A stretch of DNA of 64,000 nt from Chenopodium formosanum (GCA_024500155.1 CM044874.1:3971001-4035000); one strand, 5' to 3'; shown: positions 23,572 to 36,654, numbered from the stretch's first letter. Notes: a model not told the origin generated them from the sequence alone. Translations and numbers: made by a program.

Positions 23572-25072
23572 CACTACTAGAAAACAGGCGAATTACGACG
23601 AAAAATTCCCGTTGGAAACACCTTGTTTTCCGTCGGAAAATTGGTTTCCGACAGAATTCCGTCGGAACTGGTTGTCGCAATACATGTTGTCGGAAAAAGG
23701 GCCTTTTCCGACGGAATTTCCGTCGGAAACATGTTTTCTGACGGAAATTCCGATGGAACTCTGTCCGCCGGAAGTGAATTCCAGGTTCGGGAAAGTCCGT
23801 CGGAAAATTCCGACGAACTGTATTCCGCCGGAAATCTTCGACGGAAATTCCGTCGGAAAATGCTTTTAAAAAAACAAAAAAAAACGCCTTCCGCCCTCCC
23901 ACCACCCACCTAAATCGCACCACCAGCCTGCACCACCACCCACCTAAATCGCACCACCAGCCTACACCACCACCCACCATCCAACCACCAAAACCTATAC
24001 CATAACCCCTACCCACCTAACCCTAACCCACCCAAATACAAATTTACCACCCAAATAAACCCAGATCTACAACCCTAACCACCACCCACCTAAACTACCA
24101 CTGCCGCCGAAACCCACCTAAAACCACCACTTCCGTCGAACTACAATCAACCACCCACCTAAAACCACCACTACTGCCACCAAAACAAGCCAACCACAAC
24201 CCAAAAATTAAAAAAAAAAATAGAATCCCGACCCTACCCCCAAAATTCGAACACCAAAATTCAAAAATAATCTGATAAAACAACAAAAAAAAATCAAAAA
24301 AAATTACACATACCTTAATTCGACATAATAAAACCTTGAAATTGGGTTTAGGAGGCCAAATCCGACCACAAAAACTCTAGATCTAGAGTTTTCATGGTCG
24401 AATTTGGCCTGAAAACCTTTGTTTTCTTCATGAGGAGAGAGAAAGGGCGAAATTGGAGGAAATTGTTGTTGATTCATAGTCTATGTTGGTGTTATTGTTG
24501 ATGTTGGTGTTGTTGTTGATGTCGGTGCTGGTGGTGCGACGTTGGTTAGAGTTGGTGGCGGTGGTGGGAGATAAAGAGGGGAAAGAAGAGGATAAAGAAG
24601 GGGGAAGGAGAACGAAGAGGCGAAGGAGAACGAAGACGAAAGAGAAGGAAAGAGAAGAAGAAAGAAGAGGAGAGAGCAGAGAACCAATAGAGAAGGAGAG
24701 GGGAGAGGGGACAGGAGAGAGGAGAGAGAAGGGGAAAGAGGAAAGACAAAGGGAGAAGGGGCGGAAGTAGGGGTGTTCAAATCCGGGTACCCGGGTTTTC
24801 GGGTACCCGGAGTTTCGGGTACTTTATAAGTTGTCCCATGTCCCGACCCGAATAATCCGGGCACCCGGGTTCCGGGTACCCGGATTATTCGGGTCGGGAC
24901 ATGGGTACCCGGATCTTTTTTTGGTTTTTTTTTTTATTAACTTTTACTTAATTTTACGTATTAATACCTGCAGTAATTTGATTTATTTTAATAAAAAAAC
25001 CTGCTGCATTTTTTTTTGTAAAAATTCCAGATTTCCAGATTTATAGTGACTGACTGTCTTACTATATATTTA

Positions 25073-25115
<43 letters not shown>

Positions 25116-26787
25116 TGTTCTGCTAGAAATCTTGTAAAGTGTAAAACCTATTCAAGTATTTCCAGAAATACTATTCTGTAAAATGTAGCCCTTGAGTACT
25201 TGCTATATTTTAGTAAAAACCTGCTGTTTATAACCTGTTTTAACATATTAAACTACATGTTTTAACATATTAAAGTACTAGTAAAATCTAAAGTTTAGGG
25301 GAATTCTTTAGTTACATAATTAAAAACATACAAATTACAAAGTACAATAATATAACAAAGCCACAATGCAAATTAAAATGGGATTGGAGGTCGTGTTTCA
25401 TTCACTTGTGAGATCCGAAACTTCAATTGTCTCATCAATAATAATCGTTGGTTGCTCCAAAATCAAGTCTTTAATTCCTATAAAACCAACTAATGCAAAA
25501 AAATATACATCAAAAAACAAAAAAACTTACATTTTCTGGTAAAAAAACAAACATATATACATCAATTCAAGACATATACTGTGAGACAAATCAGTCCATA
25601 CATTACATGCTGATATACATCAAAAACTTACAGATTATACTACCAGTCCATACATGTTAATATACAAGGAATCTAATCCATATAGAAAGATTATAAGAGA
25701 AGCAAATAAAGACAGTGAGACAAATCCTCAAGCCATACATTTTAATAAAGATTCAAGACAAATCCTCACGCACATAATCTGGTGAGTGGTGACAAATCCT
25801 CACGCACATAGCAAATTCAAGACACAAATCAACATTCAACAGTCAATTTTCCATGAACAAACGCAATACCATGAATTTGAGCACAAAATACACTACAAAT
25901 TTTGTACAAACGCAATACCACGATAAATTGCTTCCACAATTAGCACAATTAGCACGAAATACACTATCAATTGGATTACCACAAATTACAACGAAATTAA
26001 ACTTGCATGAGAATAGAAATTACCTAAGATTGAAGGCTTAAACTCCGTGAACTCGAGTGAATAGGAGAAGAAGGAAAGCAGATCTAAGAGAGAGAGAGAA
26101 GGGAAGAGAGAGCGGCGGAGAGAGAGAGAGAGAGGCGAATGTTTTTTTTAGCCCTAATCCAACTACTGAAATGGTAGAGTGGAAATGTGGAATCAGTATG
26201 GGCTGGGCCTTTGAGGGAATGGGGGCAAAGTTTTTTATTTATTTATTATCGGGTATTCGGGTACCCGATAATAATAAAATCCGCCCCATGTCCCGACCCG
26301 GATAGAAGTCCATTTTCCCAGGACGGGTACCCGACCCGAAAAAACAACTTTTTGCCAAAAATTCCCACCAGATATTTTCCGAGTCGTCGGAAAATCGGGT
26401 CGGGACAACCGGGTCGGGTTTTTTTGAACACTCCTAGGCGGAAGAGTAGGATTTTATGGTTTTCTTAAGGGTTTTTTTTAAATAAAAAAAATTATTATAT
26501 TCCGTCGGAAATTTCCAACGGAATAATTATCCGTCAGAAAATGTAAGTTCCGACGGAAATATCCGTCGGAAAGCATAAATATTTCGACGGATTTATATTT
26601 TTTTAGGGTGTATTTGTGTCGCTACTATGAGCTTTTAAATTTCCGACAGATTTCCGACGAAATTATTGACTTCGTCAGGAAATATCTGAGGGAATAAAAA
26701 TCCGTCGGAAATTTTCACTTTTTTGACGGAATATATAAAGTGTCCGTCCCAACTAGTCCATCACTATTTACCTGTTTTCTTATAGTG
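23572..26787. mobile_element. CACTA-2: non-autonomous CACTA element in copia gag
   Basis: Ends CACTACTAGAAAACAGG and CCTGTTTTCTTATAGTG. Flanks are TTG (23569-23571) and CTG (26788-26790), a 3-bp TSD with one C-to-T change; joining the gag reading frame across it supports CTG as the original. Subterminal TTCCGACGGAA motifs show that it is of the same family as CACTA-1. It holds hAT-1; without it the element is about 1.5 kb. CCACC-rich DNA (about 23890-24180), a 58-bp palindrome (24353-24410) and a GAGAA-rich stretch are inside. No transposase. Confidence 0.9.
24768..26436. mobile_element. hAT-1: non-autonomous hAT element in CACTA-2
   Basis: Ends TAGGGGTGTTCAAA / TTTGAACACTCCTA with a perfect 8-bp TSD GGCGGAAG (24760-24767 and 26437-26444). 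Subterminal copies of CGGGTACCCGG and GGGTCGGGAC lie at both ends. The interior is AT-rich with an A-run near 25074-25112; no transposase is visible in 1.67 kb. Confidence 0.93.
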
Positions 26788-27414
26788 CTGTACAATCCAT
26801 GTTAGTTTCATGGATCACAAATACGCTTGACCCAAAGGTTCGATCGACCATTGATGATTATGATGATGCTAGTGTCTTATGGCTTAATCTTAAAAACATA
26901 TTTTGTGTGGTTAGTGGCACAAGAGTATGTCAATTGAAGACTACTTTGGGAGCGTGCCAACAAGCTTCTACGGAGTCCGTGGCGGATTATTTTGCAGATT
27001 ATCGAAGATATGGAAGGAGCTCTTGAATTATGTTCGGGTTCCTTAGTGTGGTTGTGGGAAGTGTGAGTGTAATATTGTTACACAAGTAGAGAGTATTAGA
27101 GAAGAAGACTACCTGCATTATTTTTTAATTGGCTTGGATGCTCACTATGCAGCGATTCGAACTCAACTTCTTGCGCAATTACCCTTGCCGAGTGTGGACG
27201 TTGCTTACCAAAATATAGCAATGGCAGAGAGATTGCGGGAAGGTAGTATGAAGGTGGATAATGCAGTAGCATTTAAGGTGGATTCAAAGGCAAAACCGAA
27301 GTATGAGGATAATAGTGACAAGTTTTGCAACCATTGTAATCGTGTAGGCCATGACGAGAGTGGGTGTTTTCAGCTCATTGGTTACCCCGAGTGGTGGGGG
27401 GAACGTGGTCGTGG

Positions 27415-30400
27415 CACTAGTAAAAAAACATTCATTTGTGTCGCTCATTTAGGGTGTATTTGCGTCGCTTCTATGAGCGACGCAACTGCTCGCGACGCAA
27501 ATAACTTTTGAGTCATTTGCGTCGCTCATAGGAGCGACGCAAATAATAGTCATTTGTGTCACTCGTTGTAGACACCCATTTGTGTCTCCACAAAACCAAA
27601 CCCGGTGATGAGTAACTTTCACGTCGAACCATAATCGAATGAAGCGAAAGTGTGGAAAGTCTAGTGTTGCGGAAAGTTTTAATTCTTTTCTCTTCTCTCT
27701 GTTTTTGAAAACTTATTTTAAGAAAATAGCCAATCCAATTTGCTTGGTCCATGATATGGGTCCAATAGTAGTGTATTTGGATGGGGCTTGCAAAGACCTT
27801 TCCAACGATATATTATAAGCCCAATTCCGATGAATATTGAGGAAGTTATGGCCAATTTACTTAACTAGGCCCAGTTTGAGCTTTATATACGGCCCAATGA
27901 TCTAGGGGAGGGCCTAATATGATTTATCATTCCTAATGCAATTAGGAATGGTTTTGGTCTTCTAGAATCTTCTAGAAGGTTCTTTTCATTCCTAATTCAA
28001 TTAGCATTGATAAATTGACTTTTGACTTTTCAGAGTTTTAATCAAAATCAAATAGCATTTTCGAGGAAATTATATGATTTTATCCTCCAGTACGGCAAAT
28101 TTATCTGATTTTCAAAAATGCGTTAAAATTAGGTTTGGCGCCTAACCCCAGGCCTTGGCGCCTGGAACCAGGCCTGGCGCCTGACGCTAGTGTTGGTGCC
28201 TGACGCCAGTTAGCCAAGGGTGGCGCCAGCTCTGTTTTCTGTGCGTCAGACTCTGTTTTGTTTATTTTATCTTTTTGGATGATTTTCTCTATAAATATCG
28301 TATTAAAAACTCCGTTTTCATTCACCAATTCTCACGAATATTCACCTACAACCAGATTTCATCAATTCTTATTTCAATTCACCAACTCTCATCAAGATTT
28401 TCTTGATTATTCTCCCTCTCTCTCTTTTTCTAAACTAGCCTTTTCTTACATACAAAATTCCGCATTCGCAAGACTTAGAAACACCTAGCCATATTCGAAG
28501 TTGCCTTCGCCCTAGACGTGAAAGGTTTAATTTCTGATGGTTTGGTCCCAAATCTCTATTTCAATTATTTAATTTAATTGTTTGTTTATTATTTTCCTTG
28601 AAGTTACTAACGTGTGTATTTTGTTATTAGAAAGAGGTACGAGGCATCAAAGTAAGTACTTTTATGGTTTTTATTGATGTTATTATGTAGAAATCATGCT
28701 TAGGTTGTTATTATGGTTCCTAATGTTATGTTAGGGCGTTTTGATCTTCCTAGTATCATGTCTAGGGTAACTTTAATATCAAGTACGATTAAAAGTATGA
28801 TGCTTCCTATGTTCTTCCTAATATTTATTCATGTTAGTATCATGTTAGGGTTAAAGATTTGATTTTTATTGCTTAGTGACATGCTAGGGTTTGCTATTAA
28901 TCTTGTTAGTATCATGCCTAGGATTTTACTATTTTTATTATGCTTTAATATTAACATGAACATGATTATGATTATAATTGTTATAATTTATGATGATTAT
29001 GAATATTATTATTATTATTATTATTATTATTTTGATGATGATTATTTTATTTATGATGATTATTTATTATGATTATAATTTTATTGTCATGATAATAATG
29101 ATTATTTATTATTATGTTGCTTGATGCTATTTATTGTTATTGCTTGATCACGCCTTTTATGCATATTTAAAGGGAATTGTTACTTGTAATAACTCTTAAT
29201 AAGATAATTAATAATCTTGTTAGGGTTAATGTGATTATAATTCAAGTGATCGCCAATAATAGATTTATTTGTGCATTAAATTCAACCAACATAGATAAAC
29301 AGGTTTAGGGTTAATCCTATTGATTGCATGTTAGTAAAAAAGCGCACATGAATACGATCTGAATAAAGTAGAGGCCTATTATTAGGGCAGGTTCAATCTA
29401 TTTTAGGTTGGATTTGTACCTTCATCCCCGAACCCTTATTTGGTTCAAGACCTTATGGAGTTGACGATCTCTTTGATCGTTAAGGGGTGTAACCTTCACC
29501 TCGTGAACGGTTTACAAGTTCCTAAAAAACTTGTTGGCGACTCTTTTGCTCTATCTTCTTCCCTTTTGGACGCCACCGTACTTTAGTGTATGATCACGGT
29601 GGGGGTTCAAGCTAGTGAGATTAAGGCTTGAAATTATTCCCTACACTCGTTTGTTAAATGAGTGACGCAAATGACTTTTTTCATAAAGTATATTCTGTTA
29701 TTTGCGTCACTTCTTTAATAAACGAGTGACGCAAATGACTGGTTTGAGGAAGGAAATGAGCTATTTGCGTTGCTTCTTAAAGAGTGATTTAAATGACAAT
29801 ATTTTTTTGAATCCACACATTAAAAAAAATATTATATTTTTCGAACTGTATCTCTTCATATAATACAAATATACAAATATCATAATAAAAATAATAAGTT
29901 CAAGTACTAATTTCGACAGAATTTCCTTTGTGTTTTGGCCTACCCATTGATTTGGGAATGATGGCGCCTTGTATTAGCAACCTGTCAAATAAGTTTACAA
30001 CTCGACAATTTTGACATTTTCATCATCAACAACACAAGCCAGACCAACCCAAATGTTGATAAACCAAATGCGTTCATTTCAAGCCTAGAAACTAAAACAA
30101 AATAATCCAATAAATAAATGGAATTTGAAGCCAGCAGAAATCAATTTAGGGACAAAATCTTCATTTCCTCTAACACGAACAAGTCCATAATGGAAGTCCA
30201 ATTCATTTTTCTCTTGCAAATAAACAGTTTAAAGTCACCGGCTCCTGAAATCAAATATAATGGATCAATAAACAATAAACAATCAGAGATGATGAGAATT
30301 AAGCATCAAAGGTGCAAAAAAAATAAAATTCTACAATTATTTAAACAACTACATTACCTTTCCAAGAAAAATACTAATAGTTGTTCCCCTAATTAAACTA

Positions 30401-32090
30401 AGTCTTCATCTTCATCTCAATTAAAGGGTATCTTTTGCAAAATCTCTCGATACAGAAACCACAAAATATATACATTTAATTTTAACAAAACGACATGGTA
30501 AAATTATTTGAATACAAACACTATATCATAGTTTATCTATTCACAACTAAGTATATCATGGAACATTTTTGAGCTACAAAAAAGATGGGAAAAAGCTTAT
30601 CTTAGTAGTAGCAGGGGCTTAGTAGTAGCAGGGGAACAAAGAGCTACAAAAATTGCATACATGACCATCCTCTTATATATTCAATGTTCACTAGAAATAA
30701 TTTTCACCCCTTTAAAAAACAGTAAAATGAGCAGCAAAACATAAAAAATAAAAAAAATAAAAATAAAAAATGCAGTCAATTGGAGAAAAATCAATAAAAT
30801 AGTAAAATAAAAACTTAATGAAACCCAAAAATTCATCCGCAAGTCTAAAATTCGTGCAAAAAATACAACAAAAATAGTGAAATTAAACTAAGTTCATCCA
30901 AAATTGAACCCTAAATTCCATCTAGTATGAAAACAGTAAGAACACAGGACAGATCTTACCTTAGTTGAAATTGACTACTTAAATTTACCAAAACAGAATC
31001 AAAATTCCATAGAATCGAGTATATATTCTAGATTTCTTTGATTTGTGCGCAATATATATTGCAACCGATGAACCCTAAATTCGAATATGAACCCCAAAAA
31101 ACCGCTATTTAGAAATTTGCTTGTAAATTTAAAATTTGTGCAAATACTAGCAACTAAATAGTAGATTAAACTAAGTTAATTTACAATTTAACTCCAAATT
31201 AAATATCTATGTGGATTGAAGTGTTGAAAAATAAGAAAAGAGATGAAGAGGTCTTACCTTGCTTGAAATCAATTTTGCAACTTCACCAACAATAGAGCAA
31301 AAATTCCATATGAATCATAACAAATTGCCACTAATTTGAACGAAAATCCAACCTTCTTGTTTAGATCTGTGTGTAAAATCTGCAATCGTAGAACAAAAAA
31401 TGAACCCTAAATTCGAAACTCAAACTTAAATTTTCTCACAATTATGCTCGGGAATTTAGGGTAATTTTGCTCAATATTCTGCAGTTGTATTTTGTGAGGG
31501 TTTTGGGTCGAGTTTTTGCTCGAAAATATTGAATTTCGCCTTGGATTTGCTCGAATATAGGGGATTTTTCCTCACATTATCTTGGATTTTCGAGCAGTGG
31601 TAGAATTTCTGGCGGTATTGCTATTAATTCGTTGATATTTTGGTGGTCGAACAACAACAAAGGGGAATTTTGGGGTTTTATTGATCGAATTTTTAGGGTT
31701 TTGATGTTGAATTTCTGGGAATTTTGGGGTTGAATTTGCTAGGGTTTGGAGTTTTGAAGTTTGAATGGCAGAAGGCAGCGAGAGTTATTATAAATTGTAA
31801 TGGTCATTTGCGTCACTCAGTAAAGAAAGAAATGACGCAATTGACTCACAAAGTTATTTGCATCAATTCTCAATGAACGAGCGACGCAAATACCATTATT
31901 ATATGCGTCATTCGTATATATAAAATCGACGCAAATATAAGTAAGTTGTAATATGTCAAACTTTTGTTTCGCTCTATAACAAATGTGCGACGCAAATTAC
32001 TTATAACGAAGCCAAAATATCTTATTTGCGTCATTTGTTTCTACGAATGACGCAAATAAGGCGACGTAAATGAGCATTTTTCTACTAGTG
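27415..32090. mobile_element. CACTA-3: CACTA element of a different family
   Basis: Ends CACTAGTAAAAAAACATTC and ATGAGCATTTTTCTACTAGTG with TSD TGG at 27412-27414 and 32091-32093. Subterminal motifs are ATTTGCGTCGCTC and its complement, unlike CACTA-1 and -2. It interrupts the Gly-rich end of copia gag. It holds a solo LTR at 27567-29645; the remaining 2.6 kb is AT-rich, with no transposase seen. Confidence 0.92.
27567..29645 (+). repeat. Solo LTR of the gag-only retrotransposon family
   Basis: Starts TGTAGACACCCATTTG and ends ATTCCCTACA, 2079 bp, TSD CTCGT at 27562-27566 and 29646-29650. It is collinear with the 9862 and 18105 LTRs but clearly more diverged, with several small indels. Such solo LTRs arise by LTR-LTR recombination. 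The TATA box (CTATAAATA) is kept near 28290. Confidence 0.93.
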
Positions 32091-32093
32091 TGG

Positions 32094-35000
32094 CGGAAGA
32101 GGCAAGGGCCGTGGTGGAGGAGGACGAGGGGCTGGCCGTGGAGGAGCTCGCACCCATGGCAGCAACTCAGCAGCACCCTCGTCCCAGCAGCAGCCCGTGC
32201 GAGCAAACAAAGTTGGCGGCTCCTCACAGCAACAATCACAAGCTTCCTCGACTGACAATGCATCAACTAATTTGGTTGGCATGAGTGCCACTCAAGTCCA
32301 ACAAATTTTGGACATCCTGAAAAATAAGCAGTTGCATGGTAAGATAAATAATATACCTTGGATTGTGGATACAAGTGCCTCAAATCATGTTACATGTGAT
32401 TTGACGTTGCTTGAAAACATGAAGAAAATACAAAATTGTTCCGTAGGTTTGCCAGACGGAAAGTCGGCGAATGCGGATGTATTAGGGACAGTAATATTGC
32501 CGGGCGGTTTAAAACTCGAGAATGTGCTTTATGTTCCTCAATTAACTTGCAATTTAATTTCTGCGACTCAATTAAATGATGAATCCAAGTGTATGATGCA
32601 ATTTACTAACAAAATATGTGTTATGCAGGACTCGCAGACGAGGAAGGTGATTGGTGTGGGTGAACGCGAGGATGGACTGTATATATTCCGTGGTGTTCCT
32701 CAAGTGAAGGTTCTAGCAGTGGAAGGAGATTCTTCGTTTGAATTATGGCATCAACGGATGGGACATCCCTCAGAGTCAGTGTTGCGAATGATTCCGAATG
32801 TGAGTAGTTCTTTTAGGAAAAATAATAAAGTTTGTGATGTTTGTCCTCGTGCAAAACATTCTAGAAGTAGTTTTCCAATTAGTGAGAATAAAGCAAGTCG
32901 TATATTTGAACTTGTGCATATAGATCTATGGGGTTCGTATAAAACCCCTTCTTCATGTGGTGCAAGTTATTTTTTAACAATAGTTTATGATTTTTCTAGA
33001 GGAGTATGGATTTATTTATTGAAAAATAAAACAGTGGTTGAATTAATGTTTTTGAATTTTGTTGCAATGGTGAAAAGACAATTTGATCATGTTATTAAAA
33101 TTGTTAGGAGTGACAATGGCATAGAATTTAATAATTTGAAGGAATATTTTCATTCTAATGGCATGATTTTTGAAACATCATGTGTGGGAACCCCTCAACA
33201 AAATGGGAGAGTAGAGAGAAAACATCAACATATTTTAAATGTAACCCGGGCTTTGAGATTTTAATGGAATTTGCCATTAAAATTTTGGGGTGAGTGTGTT
33301 TTAGGAGCATGTCATTTCATTAATAGAACTCCAACTCCTTTACTTGACAACAAAACTCCTTTTGAAATATTATTCAATAAACCACCGTCTTATGAGTAGA
33401 TTAGAGTTTTTGGTTGTTTGTGCTATGCTCACAATCAAAGGAGCAAGGGGGATAAATTTGCAAGTCGTAGCAGAAGGTGTGTTTTTTTGGGATATCAGTT
33501 TGGGAAAAAGGGTTGGAGAGTTCTTGATTTAGAGACCGGGGAGTTATTTGTGTCCCGTGATGTGCGATTTTTTTAGAGTACTTTCCCATTTATTGAAGAA
33601 TCGGTGAAGGCAAATACGGGGGTACATGAGCAGCCTCGATTGGGGGTGGTAGATGAAGCTTATAGTGATGATGAGGGGTGGGGTGTTGCATATGAGGAGC
33701 TCGGGGTGCAGCACCAACATCAACCTGTAGCCCAGCAGCAGCCAGGTGGTGCTGAAGACGCTGCACAACCCCGAACATCCCTTGTCCAGCCCGCAGCAAA
33801 CCCAGTGGACGCTGGCAGGGGGTGTGTGCTTGCGGGGCAGCAGCCAGGGGTGAGCAGCAGGGTGTCGAAGGGGATGCCGAGCCTCTGCAGCAGCGTGTGG
33901 AGGGGAATGTTGAGGCCTTGGGGAAAGGTAAACGACTGAAGATACCAAACACTAAATATCGAGATTTTGTCACTCACACAATACGGAAATACAGTTCATC
34001 TTCAAGTACATCGACTCCTATATCATCTTCCTCAGTTACTCCTTATCCTCTCACATATTTTGTTGATTGCTCATGTTTTTCTAAGAAACATAAAAAGTAT
34101 ATTGCAGCTATAACAACAGGGAATGAGCCTAGTTCTTTCAAAGAGGTAATGAAACATGCAGGTTGGCGAGATGCAATGGCTGCAGAGATAAGAGCTCTAG
34201 AAGAGCAAGGCACTTGGGTACTTCATAAACTTCCACCAGGGAAGAAAGCCTTGGGAAGTAAGTGGGTGTATACAGAGAAACGTGATGAGCATGGGAACTT
34301 GTTAAGATTGAAAGTACGATTGGTGATATTAGGCAATCATCAGGTGGAAGGTCTTGATTACAATGAGACATTTGCACCAGTTGCAAAGATGACTACAGTT
34401 CGAACATTCCTAGTAGTAGCAGTAGTGAAGAATTGGGAAGTACATTAGATGGATGTGCACAATGCCTTTTTACATGGAGATTTGGAGGAGGAAATTTACA
34501 TGAAAATTCCTCCAGGTTTCAATAAAAATAACTCTGATTATGTGTGCAGGATGAAAAATTCATTGTATGGTTTGAAAAGGCTCCCAGATGTTGGTTTGCA
34601 AAATTAATTGCAGCTTTGAAGAAGTACGGATGTAAGCAATCCTACTCAGATTATTCTTTGTTCACATTTACCAAAGGAAAATTGCAGTTGAATGTGTTGA
34701 TATATGTTGATGACTTGATTGTTGCAGGGAACAATAAAGAAGCTTTGTCAAAATTTAAGACATACTTAGGAGATTGTTTTAAGATGAAGGACTTGGGAGT
34801 ATTAAAATACTTCCTAGGACTTAAGGTTGCAAGAAGTAAGCAGGGAATCTATATTTGTCAACGGAAATATGCATTAGACATTATTTCTGAAACTGGTTTG
34901 TTGGGAGCTAAGCCTGCAGATTTCCTGATGGAAAAAAATAATAAATTAGCTCTTGCGGAAGGCAGAGTTTTGGAGGATGTGGAGAAATATAGACGGCTTG

Positions 35001-35657
35001 TTGGTCGTCTGATTTATTTATGTGTAACTAGGCCAGATCTAGCATATTCTGTTCATATTATCTCAGTTTATGCAGAATCCAAAGGAAGCACATTGGGAGG
35101 CCGCACTTAGAGTGATGCGTTATTTGAAGAAACATCCAGGGCAAGGAATACTTCTTTGCTCGGATAGTGAATTGCAACTTGAAGGTTGGTGTGATTCTGA
35201 TTGGGCTAGTTGTCCTTTGTCTAGGAGGTCTTTGACGGGTTGGTTTGTGTTTCTTGGTTTTTCCCCAATATCATGGCGGACCAAAAAACAACCCACATTT
35301 GCTACATCATCTGCGGATGCGGAATACAGGTCAATGGCGGCTTCAACATGTGAACTAAAGTGATTGAAACAACTACTAAAAGCTTTGGGTGTACAACATC
35401 CGCAGGGTATGAAATTATTTTGTGATAGCCAGTCAGCTTTGTACATTACTAAAAATCCAGTATTTCATGAAAGGACGAAACATATTGAAATTGATTTGCA
35501 TTTTGCAAGAGATGCAATTCAGGAGGGACTGATTTCACCTTCGTATGTACCTACGAAGGAGCAGCTAGCAGACATTTTTACCAAAGCCTTGGGGAAGGCT
35601 CAGTTCGAGACACTACTTTCCAAGTTGGGCATTCGTGACCTCCATGCTCCAACTTGA
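32094..35657 (+). pseudogene. pol: Copia-1 pol (protease, integrase, RT, RNase H), inactivated
   Basis: In order: the Gly-rich Gag tail; a protease site at about 32361 reading DTSAS where D-S/T-G-A is expected; the GAG-pre-integrase zinc finger (HQRMGH ... CDVC); an integrase core with D (HIDLWG), D (RSDNG) and E (RVERKH) present, up to a stop at 33262. More stops lie near 33397, 33574, 34446 and 35361. Reverse transcriptase runs from about 34150, frameshifted near 34575, with YVDD intact near 34708. RNase H spans about 35115-35600, and the C-terminal THAL-type end is at 35657. Each enzyme is recognisable; the whole cannot be translated. Confidence 0.9.
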
Positions 35658-35664
35658 GGAGGGA

Positions 35665-35870
35665 TGTTAAGATAAGGAAGAATATCTTAGGGAATATATT
35701 TGATATATTTGTATTTATATTGTGTTATATTTAGGTAGGATAATATTTACTAAATATTTCCTCAGATAAATATGAATTAGATTCCTACTTTGATTAGGTT
35801 TCTAAGAGATGTGTATAAATATTTAATTGATGATGAATGAGAAGAACAAGAATTTGAGATTATCTTGACA
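35665..35870 (+). repeat. 3' LTR of Copia-1
   Basis: 206 bp, TGTTAAGATAAGG to TTATCTTGACA, preceded by a purine-rich PPT at 35651-35664. Confidence 0.92.
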
Positions 35871-35974
35871 TATATACATTCATCACACATTTTAGGACCA
35901 AAGTACGCAGTAATTGTAGTAGTACTTTTCCATATAATAATTCAATTTTGTAACAAGTAAATATGGAAATTAAT

Positions 35975-36449
35975 AGAGAAAAGTGTGAAAAAATACCTTT
36001 TAAGCGGTTGACTTTTTGAAAAAGGACCTTTTAAGTTGTATTTTGTTTGTATGGAGTACTTAGATGAGCTTGCATGGTAGTTAGTGGTGGTCAACACCGG
36101 AGTTTTAGGGTTGACTATTACGTGTTAGTCACAAGACTTATTTAAAAATAAAAAATAAAAAATTTCCCCAAATTTCCCTCCTTTCCCGACCGAACCCTTT
36201 CATTGAATGCTCTGTCTTCAATTTGGGTTAAGTCAGGAAATGAGGGAAATTTGGGGAATTTTTTTTTAAAAAATAAGTCACGTGACTAACATGTGATAGT
36301 CCCGGCGTTGACCATCACGCAAGCTCACTCAAATACCCCATACAAACAAAATACAATTTAAAAGGTCATTTTTCACAAGTTTTCACTTAAAAGGTCATTT
36401 TTCAAAAAGTCGAACACTTAAAAGATCCTTTTTTTTTTACAATTTTCTT
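35975..36449. mobile_element. Fold-back MITE (Mutator-like) in the GLP-B 3' flank
   Basis: Arms of about 200 bp mirror each other (for example GTATTTTGTTTGTATGG on the left against CCATACAAACAAAATAC on the right). The TSD is AAATTAAT (35967-35974 and 36450-36457), 8 of 9 when extended one base. GLP-C keeps the empty site GGAAATTAATATCCC (about 39343). Confidence 0.85.
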
Positions 36450-36654
36450 AAATTAATATCCCATGCATAGTAGGATATATTTATAACATTATGAAGCAAC
36501 GTTGACAAACCAAGGCCATATCGAACACTTAGTTATTTTATTCAAAAATTAAAAGATAAGCAAATAATAATAATAAATATACTAGTGTCTACATATGAAT
36601 CGAAACACCACATAATTAAGCAATTTGTATAAATAGTCCAAAGTCGTGGAAGAA

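Larger units (their letters stand above)
23358..27414 (+). pseudogene. gag: Copia-1 gag, interrupted by CACTA-2
   Basis: The part 23358-23571 encodes the Gag N-terminus (LRGENYDEWAQAMRRSL, then VDDTI). It resumes at about 26791 with SMLVSWITNTLDPKVRSTI after CACTA-2. A frameshift near 27010 moves the reading frame, and the part from about 27090 continues to a canonical zinc knuckle, C-x2-C-x4-H-x4-C (CNHCNRVGHDESGC). CACTA-3 then cuts the Gly/Arg-rich tail at 27414. The role of the intact protein would be capsid formation and RNA packaging. Confidence 0.88.
23101..35870 (+). mobile_element. Copia-1: Ty1/copia element split by two CACTA elements
   Basis: LTRs at 23101-23252 and 35665-35870, TSD TATAT at 23096-23100 and 35871-35875. 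A PBS of initiator-Met type, TGGTATCATGAGCC, follows the 5' LTR and a PPT (AACTTGAGGAGGGA) precedes the 3' LTR. Without insertions it is about 4.9 kb, with short LTRs, compatible with the Ale/Retrofit group. All pol domains are recognisable but broken by stop codons and frameshifts, so it is dead. Confidence 0.93.

Noticed and set aside
24481..24864. ORFs rich in Ser/Leu/Pro or Glu/Arg/Lys
   Set aside because: They translate a GAGAA-rich purine tract on both strands and run across the hAT-1 border.
8737..32090. A CRISPR array, because of regular TTCCGACGGAA and TTTGCGTCGC repeats
   Set aside because: Plant nuclear DNA; repeats occur in both orientations at transposon ends, spacing is irregular and no cas genes exist.
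32070..32291. Overlapping short ORFs on both strands at the right border of CACTA-3
   Set aside because: They cross the transposon end; the real coding sequence is the Gly-rich tail of copia gag.
33544..33977. Minus-strand ORFs rich in Pro/His/Ala
   Set aside because: Shadow frames of the Gln/Ala-rich linker of copia pol on the plus strand.
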